Shown here: one piece after another, positions 1 to 9,631 of the stretch
How the letters are laid out: each line of letters opens with the position of its first letter
Numbering within the stretch: position 1 is the stretch's first letter
NCBI RefSeq assembly: GCF_900240945.1
Contig: NZ_OESG01000013.1
Span: 620,001 to 684,000, forward strand
Length of the DNA stretch: 64,000 nt
Source of the DNA: Mycobacterium sp. 3519A
Lineage (GTDB): Bacteria; Actinomycetota; Actinomycetes; Mycobacteriales; Mycobacteriaceae
Reading direction: 5' to 3'
The notes under the pieces: generated by a model
Told to the model about the DNA's origin: nothing
Databases searched by the model: none
Seen by the model: only the letters and a program-made list of their open reading frames with translations
Position numbers and translations under genes: made by a program

Positions 1-697
1 CGACTGGGGCAGCCCCAAGATCCCCGAGAAGATGAGCCTGCGCACCGTCGTGTCGATGCTGCCCGAACTGGTCAGCAGGCCCCGCTACTCGATGCAATGG
101 GCCAAGAACATCCGGCCGCCGGACCTCTGTGTGCCCAATCAGGCAGCGCGTGGCGAGAGCGGGCCGCCGTTCTTCCAGGCCTACGGCGAGTGGATGGGCA
201 CGCCCCCACCCACCTGGGAGGACATCGCGTGGCTGCGTGACCTGTGGGGCGGTCCTTTCATGCTCAAGGGCGTGATGCGGGTCGACGACGCCAAACGTGC
301 TGTGGATGCCGGTGTTTCGGCTATCTCGGTGTCCAATCACGGCGGTAACAACCTGGACGGCACGCCCGCGTCAATAAGGGCGCTGCCCGCGATCGCCGAA
401 GCGGTCGGCGGGGACGTCGAGGTGCTGCTGGACGGGGGCGTGCGCCGCGGCAGCGATGTGGTCAAGGCGTTGGCGCTCGGTGCGCGGGCCGTCATGATCG
501 GTCGCGCCTATCTCTGGGGGCTGGCCGCCAACGGTCAAGCCGGGGTCGAGAACGTGCTCGACATCCTTCGCGGCGGCATCGATTCGGCGTTGAGGGGGCT
601 GGGGCGCGCGTCGGTCCACGATCTTGTTGCCGACGACGTGCTGGTGCCGCCGGGGTTCACCCGAGCGCTCGGCGTCCGCCCGGCGTCCGACTCCTGA
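1..697 (+). CDS. mftD: Mycofactocin synthase MftD, 3' part (FMN-dependent alpha-hydroxy-acid dehydrogenase family)
   Basis: Partial at the window edge; the reading frame enters at base 2 and stops at 695-697. It belongs to the lactate dehydrogenase/glycolate oxidase flavoprotein family. Visible are the active-site segment [12 protein letters not shown], with the catalytic His, and the FMN phosphate-binding stretch [19 protein letters not shown] followed by VMIGR. In the mycofactocin pathway MftD oxidatively deaminates the cyclised Val-Tyr intermediate AHDP to premycofactocin, creating the redox-active dicarbonyl. The SNHGGNN variant (NN where lactate oxidases have RQ) and the following mftE, mftF and mftG support MftD rather than a lactate dehydrogenase. 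The window begins inside the barrel, so the N-terminus and the upstream mftA-C genes are not seen. Confidence 0.93.
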   Translation, partial: DWGSPKIPEKMSLRTVVSMLPELVSRPRYSMQWAKNIRPPDLCVPNQAARGESGPPFFQAYGEWMGTPPPTWEDIAWLRDLWGGPFMLKGVMRVDDAKRAVDAGVSAISVSNHGGNNLDGTPASIRALPAIAEAVGGDVEVLLDGGVRRGSDVVKALALGARAVMIGRAYLWGLAANGQAGVENVLDILRGGIDSALRGLGRASVHDLVADDVLVPPGFTRALGVRPASDS

Positions 698-802
698 CGG
701 GCGAACCGGGTCAGGGCCGAATGCCCTGGTACAGGCGTGGCGCAGGGGGCTGGCGTGGCTGAGCCCCCGCCGGCTAGGAAAAAATCGCGGAAATCAATTG
801 CT

Positions 803-826
803 GCGCATGCGCCAACAATTGGCGCA
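803..826. promoter_or_regulatory. Nested palindromes between mftD and mftE
   Basis: The 159-base gap between mftD and mftE holds GCGCATGCGC (803-812) overlapping TGCGCCAA-CAA-TTGGCGCA (808-826), two perfect inverted repeats about 30 bases before the mftE start. They could be an operator or a processing hairpin inside the operon. No regulator is assigned; this is a sequence observation only. Confidence 0.4.
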
Positions 827-856
827 CGCCAGGTGAATTCGGCCTACCATCGGCGG

Positions 857-1576
857 GTGGCTTTCCTCACCGAGCTCGCGAACTCCGCGTCGAGGCAGCT
901 TCAGGGCACGTCGCCCGCGTTGATCATCCCGGTGGGTTCGGTGGAACAGCACGGACCTCACCTTCCGCTGGACACCGACACGCGCATCGCCGCCGTCGTT
1001 GCCCGCTCGGTTGCCGACCGACTGTCGAGATCGGATGAATCCAACTGGGCGCTGGCGCCCGCGATCGGGTACGGGGCCAGTGGTGAGCACGAAGGCTTCC
1101 CCGGAACGGTGTCCATCGGCACGTCGGCGCTGCGGCTGCTGCTCGTCGAGTTCGGCCGGTCCGCGTCGCGATGGGCGTCGCGCCTGGTCTTCGTCAACGG
1201 CCATGGCGGCAACGTCGAGGCGCTCGCGGCCGCGGTGGCGTTGCTTCGCTACGAGGGTCGCGACGCGGGCTGGTGTTCGTGCACCGCGAAGAACGCCGAT
1301 GCACACGCGGGCCACACCGAAACGTCTGTATTGCTACATATTTCGCCGGCAGATGTGCGCATCGAAGAGCGGTTGGCCGGCAACCGGGAGCCGTTGTCGC
1401 AGTTGATGCCGCAGCTGCGCGACGGCGGTGTCGCGGCCGTCAGCGAACTGGGCGTCCTCGGTGACCCGATGACGGCCACGGCCGAGGAAGGTGAACGGAT
1501 CCTCGCCGAGATGGTGGACGCGTGTCTGCAACGCATCATCCGGTGGGCGCCGGACCGCGACGGGATGTTGACATGA
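857..1576 (+). CDS. mftE: Mycofactocin precursor peptidase MftE (creatininase family)
   Basis: Zinc/iron-dependent peptidase of the creatininase fold, 239 aa from GTG 857. It carries the family metal-ligand motifs [13 protein letters not shown] near the N-terminus, VNGHGGN in the middle and GHTETS further on. MftE releases the C-terminal Val-Tyr-derived ring (AHDP) from the radical-SAM-modified MftA peptide, handing it to MftD. I chose GTG 857 because homology ([11 protein letters not shown]) begins there; the frame is open further upstream to 737 but that part is low-complexity and lies in the intergenic repeat region. The stop overlaps the mftF start (ATGA at 1573-1576), indicating translational coupling. 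Confidence 0.92.
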   Translation: MAFLTELANSASRQLQGTSPALIIPVGSVEQHGPHLPLDTDTRIAAVVARSVADRLSRSDESNWALAPAIGYGASGEHEGFPGTVSIGTSALRLLLVEFGRSASRWASRLVFVNGHGGNVEALAAAVALLRYEGRDAGWCSCTAKNADAHAGHTETSVLLHISPADVRIEERLAGNREPLSQLMPQLRDGGVAAVSELGVLGDPMTATAEEGERILAEMVDACLQRIIRWAPDRDGMLT

Positions 1577-2985
1577 CAGGACCGCGTCTGCCCGACGGCT
1601 TCGCCGTCCAGGTCGACCGCCGGGTGAAGGTGCTCGGTGAGGGCTCTGCCCTCCTCGGCGGCTCGCCGACCCGGCTGCTGCGGCTCGCACCGGCCGCCCA
1701 GACTATGCTCAACGGCGGCAGGCTGGAGGTCCACGACGCGGTCAGCGCGCAACTCGCGCGCACTCTGCTCGACGCCACCGTCGCCCATCCCCGCCCGGCA
1801 AGCGGTCCGTCGCACCGTGATGTCACCGTGGTTATCCCCGTGCGGGACAACATAACCGGCTTGTTGCGACTGGTCGGCACACTGCGTGGCATGCGTGTGG
1901 TGGTCGTGGACGACGGCTCGGCCACGCCGGTGCAGCACAGCGACTTCGCCGACATGCACTGTGACATCCAGGTGCTGCGGCACGCCCGCAGCAAGGGCCC
2001 TGCAGCGGCGCGTAACACCGGCCTGACGGCCTGCAGCACGGACTTCGTCGCGTTCCTGGACTCTGACGTGGTACCGCGGCGCGGGTGGCTAGAAGCGCTG
2101 CTGGGGCATTTCTGCGACCCCGCCGTCGCGCTTGTCGCACCGCGGATCGTGGGTCTGCGGCAGGCCGACAACCCGGTGGCGCGTTACGAGGCGGTGCGCT
2201 CGTCCCTGGACCTGGGATTGCGTGAAGCGCCGGTGGTGCCCTACGGGACCGTCTCCTACGTGCCAAGTGCCGCCATCATCTGCCGGCGCTCGGTGCTGAA
2301 GGAGTTGGGCGGCTTCGACGAGACGCTCAAGTCCGGAGAAGACGTCGACCTGTGCTGGCGCTTCATCGAAGCAGGCGCGCGGTTGCGGTACGAACCGATC
2401 GCTTTAGTAGCCCATGATCACCGCACGCAGGTGCGAGATTGGTTTGTGCGCAAGGCTTTTTACGGTGAGTCGGCCGCGCCGCTGTCGATCCGGCACCCCG
2501 GCAAGACCGCGCCGCTGGTGATCTCCGGATGGACGCTGGTGGTATGGATACTGCTCGCGATGGGCTCAGGCATCGGCTACCTGGCGTCGATGATCGTCGC
2601 GGCCATCACCGGCCGTCGCATCGCCAACTCGCTGAGCACCGTCGAGACGGAGCCCAAAGAGGTCGCCGTGGTCGCCGCGCACGGCCTGTGGTCGGCCGCC
2701 CTGCAGTTGGCCTCCGCGATCTGTCGGCACTACTGGCCCGTCGCGCTGATCGGCGCACTGATGTCCCGGCGATGCAGGCAGGTGGTGCTCGTGGCGGCGG
2801 TGATCGACGGCGTCGTCGACTGGATCACCCGCAACGGCAACGTCGACGACGACACCAAACGGGTCGGGTTGCTCACCTATCTGGTGCTCAAGCGACTCGA
2901 CGACATCGCCTACGGCGTTGGACTGTGGACTGGCGTGGTGCGCGAACGCCACCTCGGTGCGCTCAAGCCCCAGATCCGGACCTGA
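1573..2985 (+). CDS. mftF: Mycofactocin glycosyltransferase MftF (GT2 family)
   Basis: 470-aa family 2 glycosyltransferase. GT-A motifs are visible in order: [34 protein letters not shown] (DxD-like metal site) and [18 protein letters not shown] (the ED catalytic region). The C-terminal third contains hydrophobic segments that suggest membrane association. MftF attaches the beta-1,4-glucose chain that makes oligoglycosylated mycofactocins. The start ATG 1573 overlaps the mftE stop. It is followed within 7 bases by mftG. Confidence 0.93.
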   Translation: MTGPRLPDGFAVQVDRRVKVLGEGSALLGGSPTRLLRLAPAAQTMLNGGRLEVHDAVSAQLARTLLDATVAHPRPASGPSHRDVTVVIPVRDNITGLLRLVGTLRGMRVVVVDDGSATPVQHSDFADMHCDIQVLRHARSKGPAAARNTGLTACSTDFVAFLDSDVVPRRGWLEALLGHFCDPAVALVAPRIVGLRQADNPVARYEAVRSSLDLGLREAPVVPYGTVSYVPSAAIICRRSVLKELGGFDETLKSGEDVDLCWRFIEAGARLRYEPIALVAHDHRTQVRDWFVRKAFYGESAAPLSIRHPGKTAPLVISGWTLVVWILLAMGSGIGYLASMIVAAITGRRIANSLSTVETEPKEVAVVAAHGLWSAALQLASAICRHYWPVALIGALMSRRCRQVVLVAAVIDGVVDWITRNGNVDDDTKRVGLLTYLVLKRLDDIAYGVGLWTGVVRERHLGALKPQIRT

Positions 2986-2992
2986 CGCGACA

Positions 2993-4414
2993 TTGCAGAT
3001 TGACGTCCTGATCGTCGGTGCCGGCAGTGCTGGATCTGTTCTCGCCGAACGCCTTTCCGCCGATGAGCGATGCCAGGTGACCGTTGTCGAGGCCGGCCCG
3101 CCGCCGTCGGATCCGCAGGTGCTGGCGCAGATCAGTGACGGCCTGCGTCTGCCGATCGGCACCGCGAGTTCGGTGGTGCGCCGGTATCCGACCACCCTGA
3201 CGGAGGCGCCGAAACGCCACGCCCAGATCATGCGCGGCGCGGTGGTCGGCGGATCGGGGGCGGTGAACGGCGGCTACTTCTGCCGGGGGTTGCCTTCGGA
3301 CTTCGACGGCTGGGGCCTGCCCGGGTGGGCCTGGGCCGACGTGCTGCCGCACTTTCGGGCCATCGAGACTGATCTGGACTTCGACACCGCGTTGCACGGT
3401 TCGGACGGTCCGATATTTGTTCGGCGGATGCCGGAATTCGACGGCTGCACAGCCGCTTTCGTGCGAGCCGCGGGCAATGCCGGGTATCGGTGGCTCACCG
3501 ACTTGAACGGCGCCACAGCCGGCGATTCGTTGCCGACCGGCGTCGGTGCGGTGCCCCTGAACATCAACGGCGGGACGCGGGTCGGGCCCGGCGGCGCATA
3601 CTTGAATCCCGCGATGGGGCGCACCAACCTCACGCTGCTGACCGGCACACATGCCACGCGGGTGCGGATGAGCAGGGGCCGCGCTGTCGGCGTGGACTGT
3701 GTCGGGCCGGACGGCGAGTTCGAGCTGGCTGCTGATCGAATTGTGTTGTCTGCAGGCGCAATCGGGTCGGCACAGCTACTGATGGTGTCCGGTATCGGTC
3801 CGGCACAGTCGTTGGAGGCCGTGGGGATTTCGGTGATGGCCGATCTGCCCGTCGGCACGGCCTGTGTCGACCATCCCGAACTGGTGCTACCCGTGGACTG
3901 GTCGGCAACTCACGATCTGCCTCCGCTGGAGGCCGTGCTGACCACCGACGGCCTCGAGATCCGGCCCTATACCGCGGGATTCCACGCGATGATCAGCGGC
4001 CGCCGTGACGACCCCGCCGACCGGCCGCACATCGGCGTCGCATTGATGCAGCCACAGTCTCGCGGCCGCATCGCACTGGCCTCGGCGGACCCTGCCGTCC
4101 CGCCGGCCATCGAACACCGCTACGACAGCGAACCGGCCGATGTCGCCAAGCTGGCAGCCGGCGCGGAATTGGCGCGCGAATTAGCCGGTGCCACAGCGGA
4201 AGTCGCCCGATTTTCCTGGTCCACATCGCAACATCTGGCGCGGACCGCACCGATGGGCGTCGGCGGTGATTCCGTCGTCGACCCGCAATGCCGTGTGCAC
4301 GGCGTGGACAACCTATGGGTGGTCGACGGATCGGTGCTTCCCGCGATCACCAGCCGCGGCCCGCACGCGACGATCGTCATGATGGGTCATCGGGCTGCCG
4401 AGTTCATCGCCTGA
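2993..4414 (+). CDS. mftG: Mycofactocin dehydrogenase MftG (GMC oxidoreductase)
   Basis: 473-aa FAD-dependent glucose-methanol-choline oxidoreductase. It starts almost directly with the Rossmann dinucleotide motif VLIVGAGSAGSVLAERLS and VVEAGPP, has the GMC signature GAVVGGSGAVNGGYFCRG and LSAGAIGSAQLLMVSGIGP, and ends with VDGSVLPAITSRGPHATIVMMG, the conserved C-terminal catalytic region. MftG is known to reoxidise mycofactocinol and connect it to the respiratory chain. The start is TTG 2993, 7 bases after the mftF stop; no ATG or GTG lies at a sensible position in this frame, so the exact start is less certain. The 3' end overlaps the convergent MFS gene by 11 bases. Confidence 0.9.
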   Translation: MQIDVLIVGAGSAGSVLAERLSADERCQVTVVEAGPPPSDPQVLAQISDGLRLPIGTASSVVRRYPTTLTEAPKRHAQIMRGAVVGGSGAVNGGYFCRGLPSDFDGWGLPGWAWADVLPHFRAIETDLDFDTALHGSDGPIFVRRMPEFDGCTAAFVRAAGNAGYRWLTDLNGATAGDSLPTGVGAVPLNINGGTRVGPGGAYLNPAMGRTNLTLLTGTHATRVRMSRGRAVGVDCVGPDGEFELAADRIVLSAGAIGSAQLLMVSGIGPAQSLEAVGISVMADLPVGTACVDHPELVLPVDWSATHDLPPLEAVLTTDGLEIRPYTAGFHAMISGRRDDPADRPHIGVALMQPQSRGRIALASADPAVPPAIEHRYDSEPADVAKLAAGAELARELAGATAEVARFSWSTSQHLARTAPMGVGGDSVVDPQCRVHGVDNLWVVDGSVLPAITSRGPHATIVMMGHRAAEFIA

Positions 4415-5975
4415 CCCGCCGGATGAAGTCGAACTGCTGGCCGTCGCGGCCAGGCGACCACACCGCGACGAACGCGGCCGCCACCATCAGACTGGCCGAC
4501 ATCACCAGCAGCGAGAGGTCCATCGACTGGATGAACGCGTTCTCGGCAAGTTCTGCGAGTCGCGTTCCCTGCGGGCCCATTTGGTCGGCGACGGCCAGCG
4601 CGTTGGCCAGCGAATCGAGCGCGTGCTGGCGCACCTGTTCGGGGAATCCGGCGAGCGCCGGAGCGAGGATGTTGTGATACTGCGCCGCCAGCACCGAACC
4701 GGCGACCGCGATTCCCACGGCGGCGCCGACCTCCCTGGTGGTGTCGTTGACTGCGGAGGCGACACCCTGCTTCTCGTCGGGAACCGCGTTCATGATCGCG
4801 GAAGTCGTTGGCGCGACGCATAATCCGATTCCGGTGCTGGTGATCAGCAGAGACCAGACGAGGTCGAGGTAACTCGACCCGGCATCGAGAAACCGCATCG
4901 CGAACAGGCCGACTCCGATCAGGAAGAGGCCCGATGCCACGGTCACCCGCAGGCCGATCTTCGGCAGGTACAGATGCAGCGTCGCACCGAGCACCATGAT
5001 CGGCACCGCCAGCGGTGTCAGCGCGAACGCCGTCTGCAACGCGCTGTAGCCGAGGATCAACTGCATGAATTGCATTTCCACGAAGAAGAATCCGAAGTTC
5101 GCGAAGAAGAGGAACGTGATGCCGATCGACCCGACGGCGAAGTCGGGCCTGCGGAACAGCCGAACATCGAGCAGTGGATGTCGGCGGCGCAGTTCGACCA
5201 CCGCGAACACCGCGGCCAGCACCACGCCCGCGACCATGCAGCCCCACACCATCGGATGCGTCCACCCGCGTGCCGGCGCTTCCACGACCCCGAAGACGAA
5301 TACCGCGACAGCACCGCCGATCAGCACGGCGCCCACCCAATCAAGCGGTGTCGCGGTTTCGTCCTTCGACGAGGTGATCGTGCACGTGCAGATGAACAGG
5401 GCAATGCTGGCCGCGGCGAACCCGTAGAAGATGGACTCCCATGAGAAGAACTTCAGCAGTAGGCCGGTGCCCATGAAACCGAAGACGGCGCCCGAACTCG
5501 CGACGCCCGCCCAGATACCGACGGCCTTGTTGCGCTCGCTCTTCGGGAACGCGGCGGTCAGCAGCGACAGCGTCGCGGGCATGATGAACGCCGCGCCGAG
5601 ACCCGCGACCGCGCGGGCGATGATGATCTGAACGGGACTGTTGAACACCGTCGGCGCCAGCGAGGCGACGGCGAAGACCGCAAGGCCCAGCAGCAGCGCC
5701 CCACGCCTGCCGTACCGGTCGCCGAGCGCACCCGCAGGCAGCAGCAGGCAGGCAAGCACCAACGTGTAGCCGTCGACGATCCACGTCAGCTGGGTCTGGG
5801 TCGCCGAGGTCTGCACCGCGATGTCCGGCAGCGCCGCATTGAGCGCGACCATCGACGCGATGACCAACAGGACGTCGACCGCGGCGACGGTCAGCAACCA
5901 GGTGCGCGCGCGGTTCGACAGAGAGCCGACGTGGCCGTCGATATCCTGGTCGGATCGCGCGAGGGTGTCGACCAT
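4404..5975 (-). CDS. DHA2-type MFS drug efflux transporter
   Basis: 523-aa integral membrane protein of the EmrB/QacA (14-TM) major facilitator branch. Typical elements are the early MVALNAALPDIA segment with the WIVDGYTLVLACLLLPAG helix, the DRYGRR loop (motif A) between TM2 and TM3, and RAVAGLGAAFIMPATLSLL. It probably exports a hydrophobic drug or metabolite with proton antiport. The start at 5975 follows a strong ribosome site (AAAGGAGACG). A longer frame upstream to 6134 would run over the regulator's promoter and is rejected. It is divergent from a TetR gene and shares an operator with it, so it is probably repressed by that protein. Confidence 0.88.
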   Translation of the reverse strand: MVDTLARSDQDIDGHVGSLSNRARTWLLTVAAVDVLLVIASMVALNAALPDIAVQTSATQTQLTWIVDGYTLVLACLLLPAGALGDRYGRRGALLLGLAVFAVASLAPTVFNSPVQIIIARAVAGLGAAFIMPATLSLLTAAFPKSERNKAVGIWAGVASSGAVFGFMGTGLLLKFFSWESIFYGFAAASIALFICTCTITSSKDETATPLDWVGAVLIGGAVAVFVFGVVEAPARGWTHPMVWGCMVAGVVLAAVFAVVELRRRHPLLDVRLFRRPDFAVGSIGITFLFFANFGFFFVEMQFMQLILGYSALQTAFALTPLAVPIMVLGATLHLYLPKIGLRVTVASGLFLIGVGLFAMRFLDAGSSYLDLVWSLLITSTGIGLCVAPTTSAIMNAVPDEKQGVASAVNDTTREVGAAVGIAVAGSVLAAQYHNILAPALAGFPEQVRQHALDSLANALAVADQMGPQGTRLAELAENAFIQSMDLSLLVMSASLMVAAAFVAVWSPGRDGQQFDFIRRVRR

Positions 5976-6016
5976 CGGGTCGTCTCCTTTGGGTGGAATA
6001 TTTTTGAGACTAACAG

Positions 6017-6035
6017 TATCGGTCCGAGACCGATA
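6017..6035. promoter_or_regulatory. Palindromic operator between the MFS and TetR genes
   Basis: TATCGGTC-CGA-GACCGATA, a perfect inverted repeat with 8-base arms, lies midway between the divergent starts at 5975 and 6071. Position and symmetry fit the binding site of the adjacent TetR protein controlling both genes. Confidence 0.7.
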
Positions 6036-6070
6036 GTCTTGTTTTCCCCGTCGGAGGTGATGTAAACGAG

Positions 6071-6691
6071 ATGACGGCCACAAGTAGCGATCCACGGCCT
6101 GCCAGGTCGCGGGCCCGGTTACTGGACGCCGCAACGACGCTGCTGCGATCGGGCGGGCCGAGCGCGGTCACGATCGAGGCCGTCACCCGTAGTGCCAACG
6201 TAGCGAGAGCGACCCTGTATCGCCACTTCGGCAGCGCCAACGACCTTCTGGCTGCGGCGTTCGCGAGTCTGCTGCCGCCCGCACCGATGCCGCCGGCGGA
6301 GGGAAGCCTGCGCGATCAGTTGATCGCGGTGGTGGTGGGGTGGGCGGAATCCATCGCCGAGGTGCCCGCGATGCTCACGGCGATGACCTGGCTCGCATCA
6401 GGGCCGGACGCCGTCTCGACCGATGTGGGACAACACGATTCGGACGCCGTCGGCACCCTGCGGTCGCGGATCATCCAGCTGTACTCGGCGCCGTTCCAGG
6501 CGCTGTTCGAGACACCGCAGGCCGCCGCTGAACTCGACGAGGTGGACCTCATTCAGTCGATCGCCCTGTTGATCGGTCCGCTGATCCTCGGCCGGCTCTC
6601 CACGTTCGCCGACTTCGACTACCGCAGCTGCGCTGAGGCTGCCGTCGACGGGTTTTTAGCCACCCACGCCAAGAATCACTTGAGCGAGTAG
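6071..6691 (+). CDS. TetR-family transcriptional regulator
   Basis: 206-aa repressor. The N-terminal helix-turn-helix spans about residues 20-60 (AVTIEAVTRSANVARATLYRHFGS), followed by an all-helical ligand domain with GPLILGRLSTF near the end. The ribosome site GGAGGTGAT precedes ATG 6071. It is divergent from the efflux pump, the usual arrangement for a pump repressor. Its last 16 bases overlap the convergent P450 gene. The ligand is unknown. Confidence 0.88.
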   Translation: MTATSSDPRPARSRARLLDAATTLLRSGGPSAVTIEAVTRSANVARATLYRHFGSANDLLAAAFASLLPPAPMPPAEGSLRDQLIAVVVGWAESIAEVPAMLTAMTWLASGPDAVSTDVGQHDSDAVGTLRSRIIQLYSAPFQALFETPQAAAELDEVDLIQSIALLIGPLILGRLSTFADFDYRSCAEAAVDGFLATHAKNHLSE

Positions 6692-7926
6692 CGAATCGGC
6701 AGGTGCTTGAGCCCGCCGACGAACGTCGTTGCGGAAAGCTCTGGCGTGCCTGCCAATTCGATGGACTCCAGCCGCGGGATCAACTCGGTGAACAGGCTGT
6801 TCATCTCCATCCGTGCCAACGCCGCGCCGAGGCAGAAGTGCACCCCGTACCCGAACGCGACGTGCCGGTTCGGGTCGCGGCCGACGTCGAACCGGAACGG
6901 ATCGACGAACACCTCCTCGTCACGATTACCGGAAACGTAAGCGAGATAGACGGATTCGCCCTTGGCGATCTTCACGCCGCGCACTTCGGTGTCCTCGGCC
7001 GCGGTCCGCATGAACTCCTTGACCGGGGTGGCCCAGCGGATCATCTCCTCGACCGCCGTCGGCATCAGGTCCATGTTCTGGCGCAACCGGTCGAGTTCGC
7101 CGGGGTTCTCGATCAGCGCAAGCAGCCCCCCGGAAATCGCGTCCTTGGTGGTGTCGTGCCCGGCGCTCGCGACGATCACGTAGTAGGACAGCGTGTCCAT
7201 GTCGGACATGTACTCGCCGTCGATGCGACCGTTGGCGATCGCGGACGCCAGATCCTCGGTGGGAGTGGCCCGGCGCGAGGCCGTCAACGCCGAGAAGTAG
7301 TTGAAGAAGTCGGCCAGCACCGCCAGCAGGTCCTCGGTCGAACCGCCGCGCTGATGTTCCTCGTCGTCACCGCCGAACATCTCCTGCGTCAGTTTCATCA
7401 TGCGAGGAAAGTCGTCCTCGGGCAGGCCAAGCAGTGAAAGGATCACGTAGAGAGGGAAATTGACCGCAATTGCCTCAACGAAGTCGCACTCGGGCCCGAT
7501 GTCGCGCATGGTGTCGACATAGCGTTTGGCCAGTTCGTCCACCCTGACCTTCAGATCACGCATCGCCTTGGGCCGGAACCAGTCGGCGCCGATGGCACGC
7601 ACCTTGCGGTGGTGAGGATCGTCCATGTGGATCAGCGTGCGGATGCCCATGCCGGCCTCCTGCTGCGCCTTGAGCACGTCGTCGGCCTCCGCCCGCGCGA
7701 GCAGCGGGCGCGGTTCGGACAGCCAAAGCTCGTTGTTGCGCTCGATGGCCATGATGTCGGCGTGCTTGGTGATCGCCCAGAACGGCCGGTACGGCGGGTT
7801 GTCCACCCAGGCGACCGGGTTGTTCGCCCGCAGATGGGTCAGCGCCGCGTGCAGTCGCGCGTCGTCGGCATAGCCCTTCGGATCGGCCAATACCTTCGCG
7901 GCGTCATCCATCGTCGGCGTGCTCAT
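6676..7926 (-). CDS. Cytochrome P450
   Basis: 416-aa soluble bacterial P450. Visible are the I-helix oxygen-activation motif AGHDTTKDA, the ExxR motif in EEMIRWATPVKEFMR, and the haem ligand loop FGYGVHFCLGAALAR with the axial Cys near residue 365. It starts at 7926 after GAGGAG. No ferredoxin gene is adjacent, so electrons must come from elsewhere. The substrate cannot be told from sequence. I do not assign a CYP number. Confidence 0.93.
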   Translation of the reverse strand: MSTPTMDDAAKVLADPKGYADDARLHAALTHLRANNPVAWVDNPPYRPFWAITKHADIMAIERNNELWLSEPRPLLARAEADDVLKAQQEAGMGIRTLIHMDDPHHRKVRAIGADWFRPKAMRDLKVRVDELAKRYVDTMRDIGPECDFVEAIAVNFPLYVILSLLGLPEDDFPRMMKLTQEMFGGDDEEHQRGGSTEDLLAVLADFFNYFSALTASRRATPTEDLASAIANGRIDGEYMSDMDTLSYYVIVASAGHDTTKDAISGGLLALIENPGELDRLRQNMDLMPTAVEEMIRWATPVKEFMRTAAEDTEVRGVKIAKGESVYLAYVSGNRDEEVFVDPFRFDVGRDPNRHVAFGYGVHFCLGAALARMEMNSLFTELIPRLESIELAGTPELSATTFVGGLKHLPIRYSLK

Positions 7927-8045
7927 TCGGGCTCCTCACTGCCGGGCTGCGGCGGAACTTGACGGGTGTCAAATCCGGAGTGTATGTGACGCGGGCCACC
8001 GATGGGAAGTGGGGCGGCATCAGGTCGCCACTAGGCTCTGTCGCT

Positions 8046-9626
8046 GTGGCCTGTCGATCGCTTCACCGCCTGTTGGCGCTCGCATTCAGCGTGGTGCTCG
8101 CGGTCGGTTGCGGACGCGGCGGAACCGAGCCGCCGAAGACCGCCAGGCCCTCGGATCCCGCGACGGTACATACGGCCGCAGGCACGGTACGCGGCCTCGT
8201 CGCTCCCGATCATCGACTCTTCGCCGGAATCCCTTATGCCGCACCACCAGTAGGCCCGCTGCGATGGCGACCACCCGAGCCGGCCGCCGCCTGGCAGGGG
8301 GTGCGCGACGCCACCCGGTTCGGGCCGAGGTGCCTGCAGGACCCTGGCGGCGACCCGGAATTCGGGCGGCAGACCGACGAGGACTGTCTGACGCTCAACG
8401 TGTGGACACCGCCGACTACCAGGGCCGACGAGAAGTTGCCTGTGATGGTGTGGATCCACGGCGGCGCGTTCATCAACGGCAGCGCGAGCGTCTACGACTC
8501 GCGGTGGCTGGCCAACCGGGGCGACATCATCGTCGTCACCGTGAACTACCGACTGGGCGCGATGGGCTTCCTGGCACACCCGGCGCTCGGCGCACCGGGC
8601 GACGTCGGCAACTACGGTCTGGCCGACCAGCAGGCGGCGCTGCGGTGGGTGCGCGACAACATCGCCGACTTCGGCGGGAACCCGGACAAGGTCACGCTGG
8701 CGGGTGAGTCCGCAGGGGGGATGTCGGTGTGCGACCACCTGGTGGCACCGGAGTCGGCCGGGTTGTTCAGGGCGGCGATCATCCAGAGTGGCCCGTGTCA
8801 GGCGCAACTGGCGCTGCCCGCCGCGGAGCAGGCCAGTCGCGACTACGCGGCCCAACTCGGTTGCGGCGACGTGCAATCCGCTGCACAGTGCCTGCGCGCA
8901 TTGCCGGAAGGAAAACTGCGGGAGCCGGTCTGGTACTACCGCATCGGTGAAGACGCGCTGAGTGGTCCGGTGACGGGAACGTCGCGGCTGCCGGTCGATC
9001 CGATGGCTGCGCTGGGGGAGGGGCGCGCGACCAGGGTGCCGGTGTTGATCGGTAGCAACCGCGACGAGTTCACACTGTTCGTCGCGCTGCAGTATCTGCG
9101 CAAGGGTCCCTACACCCACGAGCAGTATCCGCAGCTGCTGGCCGAGACGTTCGGCGCCGACGCCGCCGCGGTCGAAGCGCATTATCCGCTGCAGAGATAC
9201 GGCCTTGTGCCGGTTGCCTATTCGGCTGCGGTCACCGACGGGGTGTTCGCCTGCCCGACCGCTCGGATGAGCGACGCCATGGCGCGGACCGGGCCCGTCT
9301 ACGCCTACGAGTTCAACGACCGGGATGCGCCGATGCCCGAACCGATGCGCACGCTGCCGTTCCCGGTGGGCGCGAGCCATTCGCTGGAATTGCGGTATCT
9401 CTTCGACGTCGGCGGTGCGCCGCCGCTCAACCCGACCCAGCAGGCATTGTCCGACCAGATGATCGACTACTGGGCGCATTTCGTCCGCACCGGCGAACCG
9501 GGTGCGCAGTGGCCCGGCTTCGGCGCCGACAAAAAACGGTTGTCGTTTCAAGCGGGCACGAGCACAGTGACTACCGACTTCGACGATGTTCACCAGTGCG
9601 CGTTTTGGGCAGGCCGGAAAGGTTGA
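8046..9626 (+). CDS. Type B carboxylesterase, probable lipoprotein
   Basis: 526-aa alpha/beta hydrolase of the acetylcholinesterase/carboxylesterase family. Motifs: EDCLTLNVWTP, the oxyanion region WIHGGAFINGS, the nucleophile elbow TLAGESAGGMS (Ser about 222), SNRDEFTLF (acidic member) and GASHSLELRYLF (His). The N-terminus from GTG 8046 is a signal sequence ending in LAVGC, a weak lipobox, so export and lipid anchoring are likely. The frame is open upstream to 7959 but has no signal-like features there. A SnoaL-like gene follows after 5 bases, suggesting one transcript. Confidence 0.87.
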   Translation: MACRSLHRLLALAFSVVLAVGCGRGGTEPPKTARPSDPATVHTAAGTVRGLVAPDHRLFAGIPYAAPPVGPLRWRPPEPAAAWQGVRDATRFGPRCLQDPGGDPEFGRQTDEDCLTLNVWTPPTTRADEKLPVMVWIHGGAFINGSASVYDSRWLANRGDIIVVTVNYRLGAMGFLAHPALGAPGDVGNYGLADQQAALRWVRDNIADFGGNPDKVTLAGESAGGMSVCDHLVAPESAGLFRAAIIQSGPCQAQLALPAAEQASRDYAAQLGCGDVQSAAQCLRALPEGKLREPVWYYRIGEDALSGPVTGTSRLPVDPMAALGEGRATRVPVLIGSNRDEFTLFVALQYLRKGPYTHEQYPQLLAETFGADAAAVEAHYPLQRYGLVPVAYSAAVTDGVFACPTARMSDAMARTGPVYAYEFNDRDAPMPEPMRTLPFPVGASHSLELRYLFDVGGAPPLNPTQQALSDQMIDYWAHFVRTGEPGAQWPGFGADKKRLSFQAGTSTVTTDFDDVHQCAFWAGRKG

Positions 9627-9631
9627 CCGCG

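Noticed and set aside
8031..9593. A 520-codon open frame on the minus strand
   Set aside because: It is antisense to the carboxylesterase, has no recognisable domain and shows the composition of a GC-rich shadow frame.
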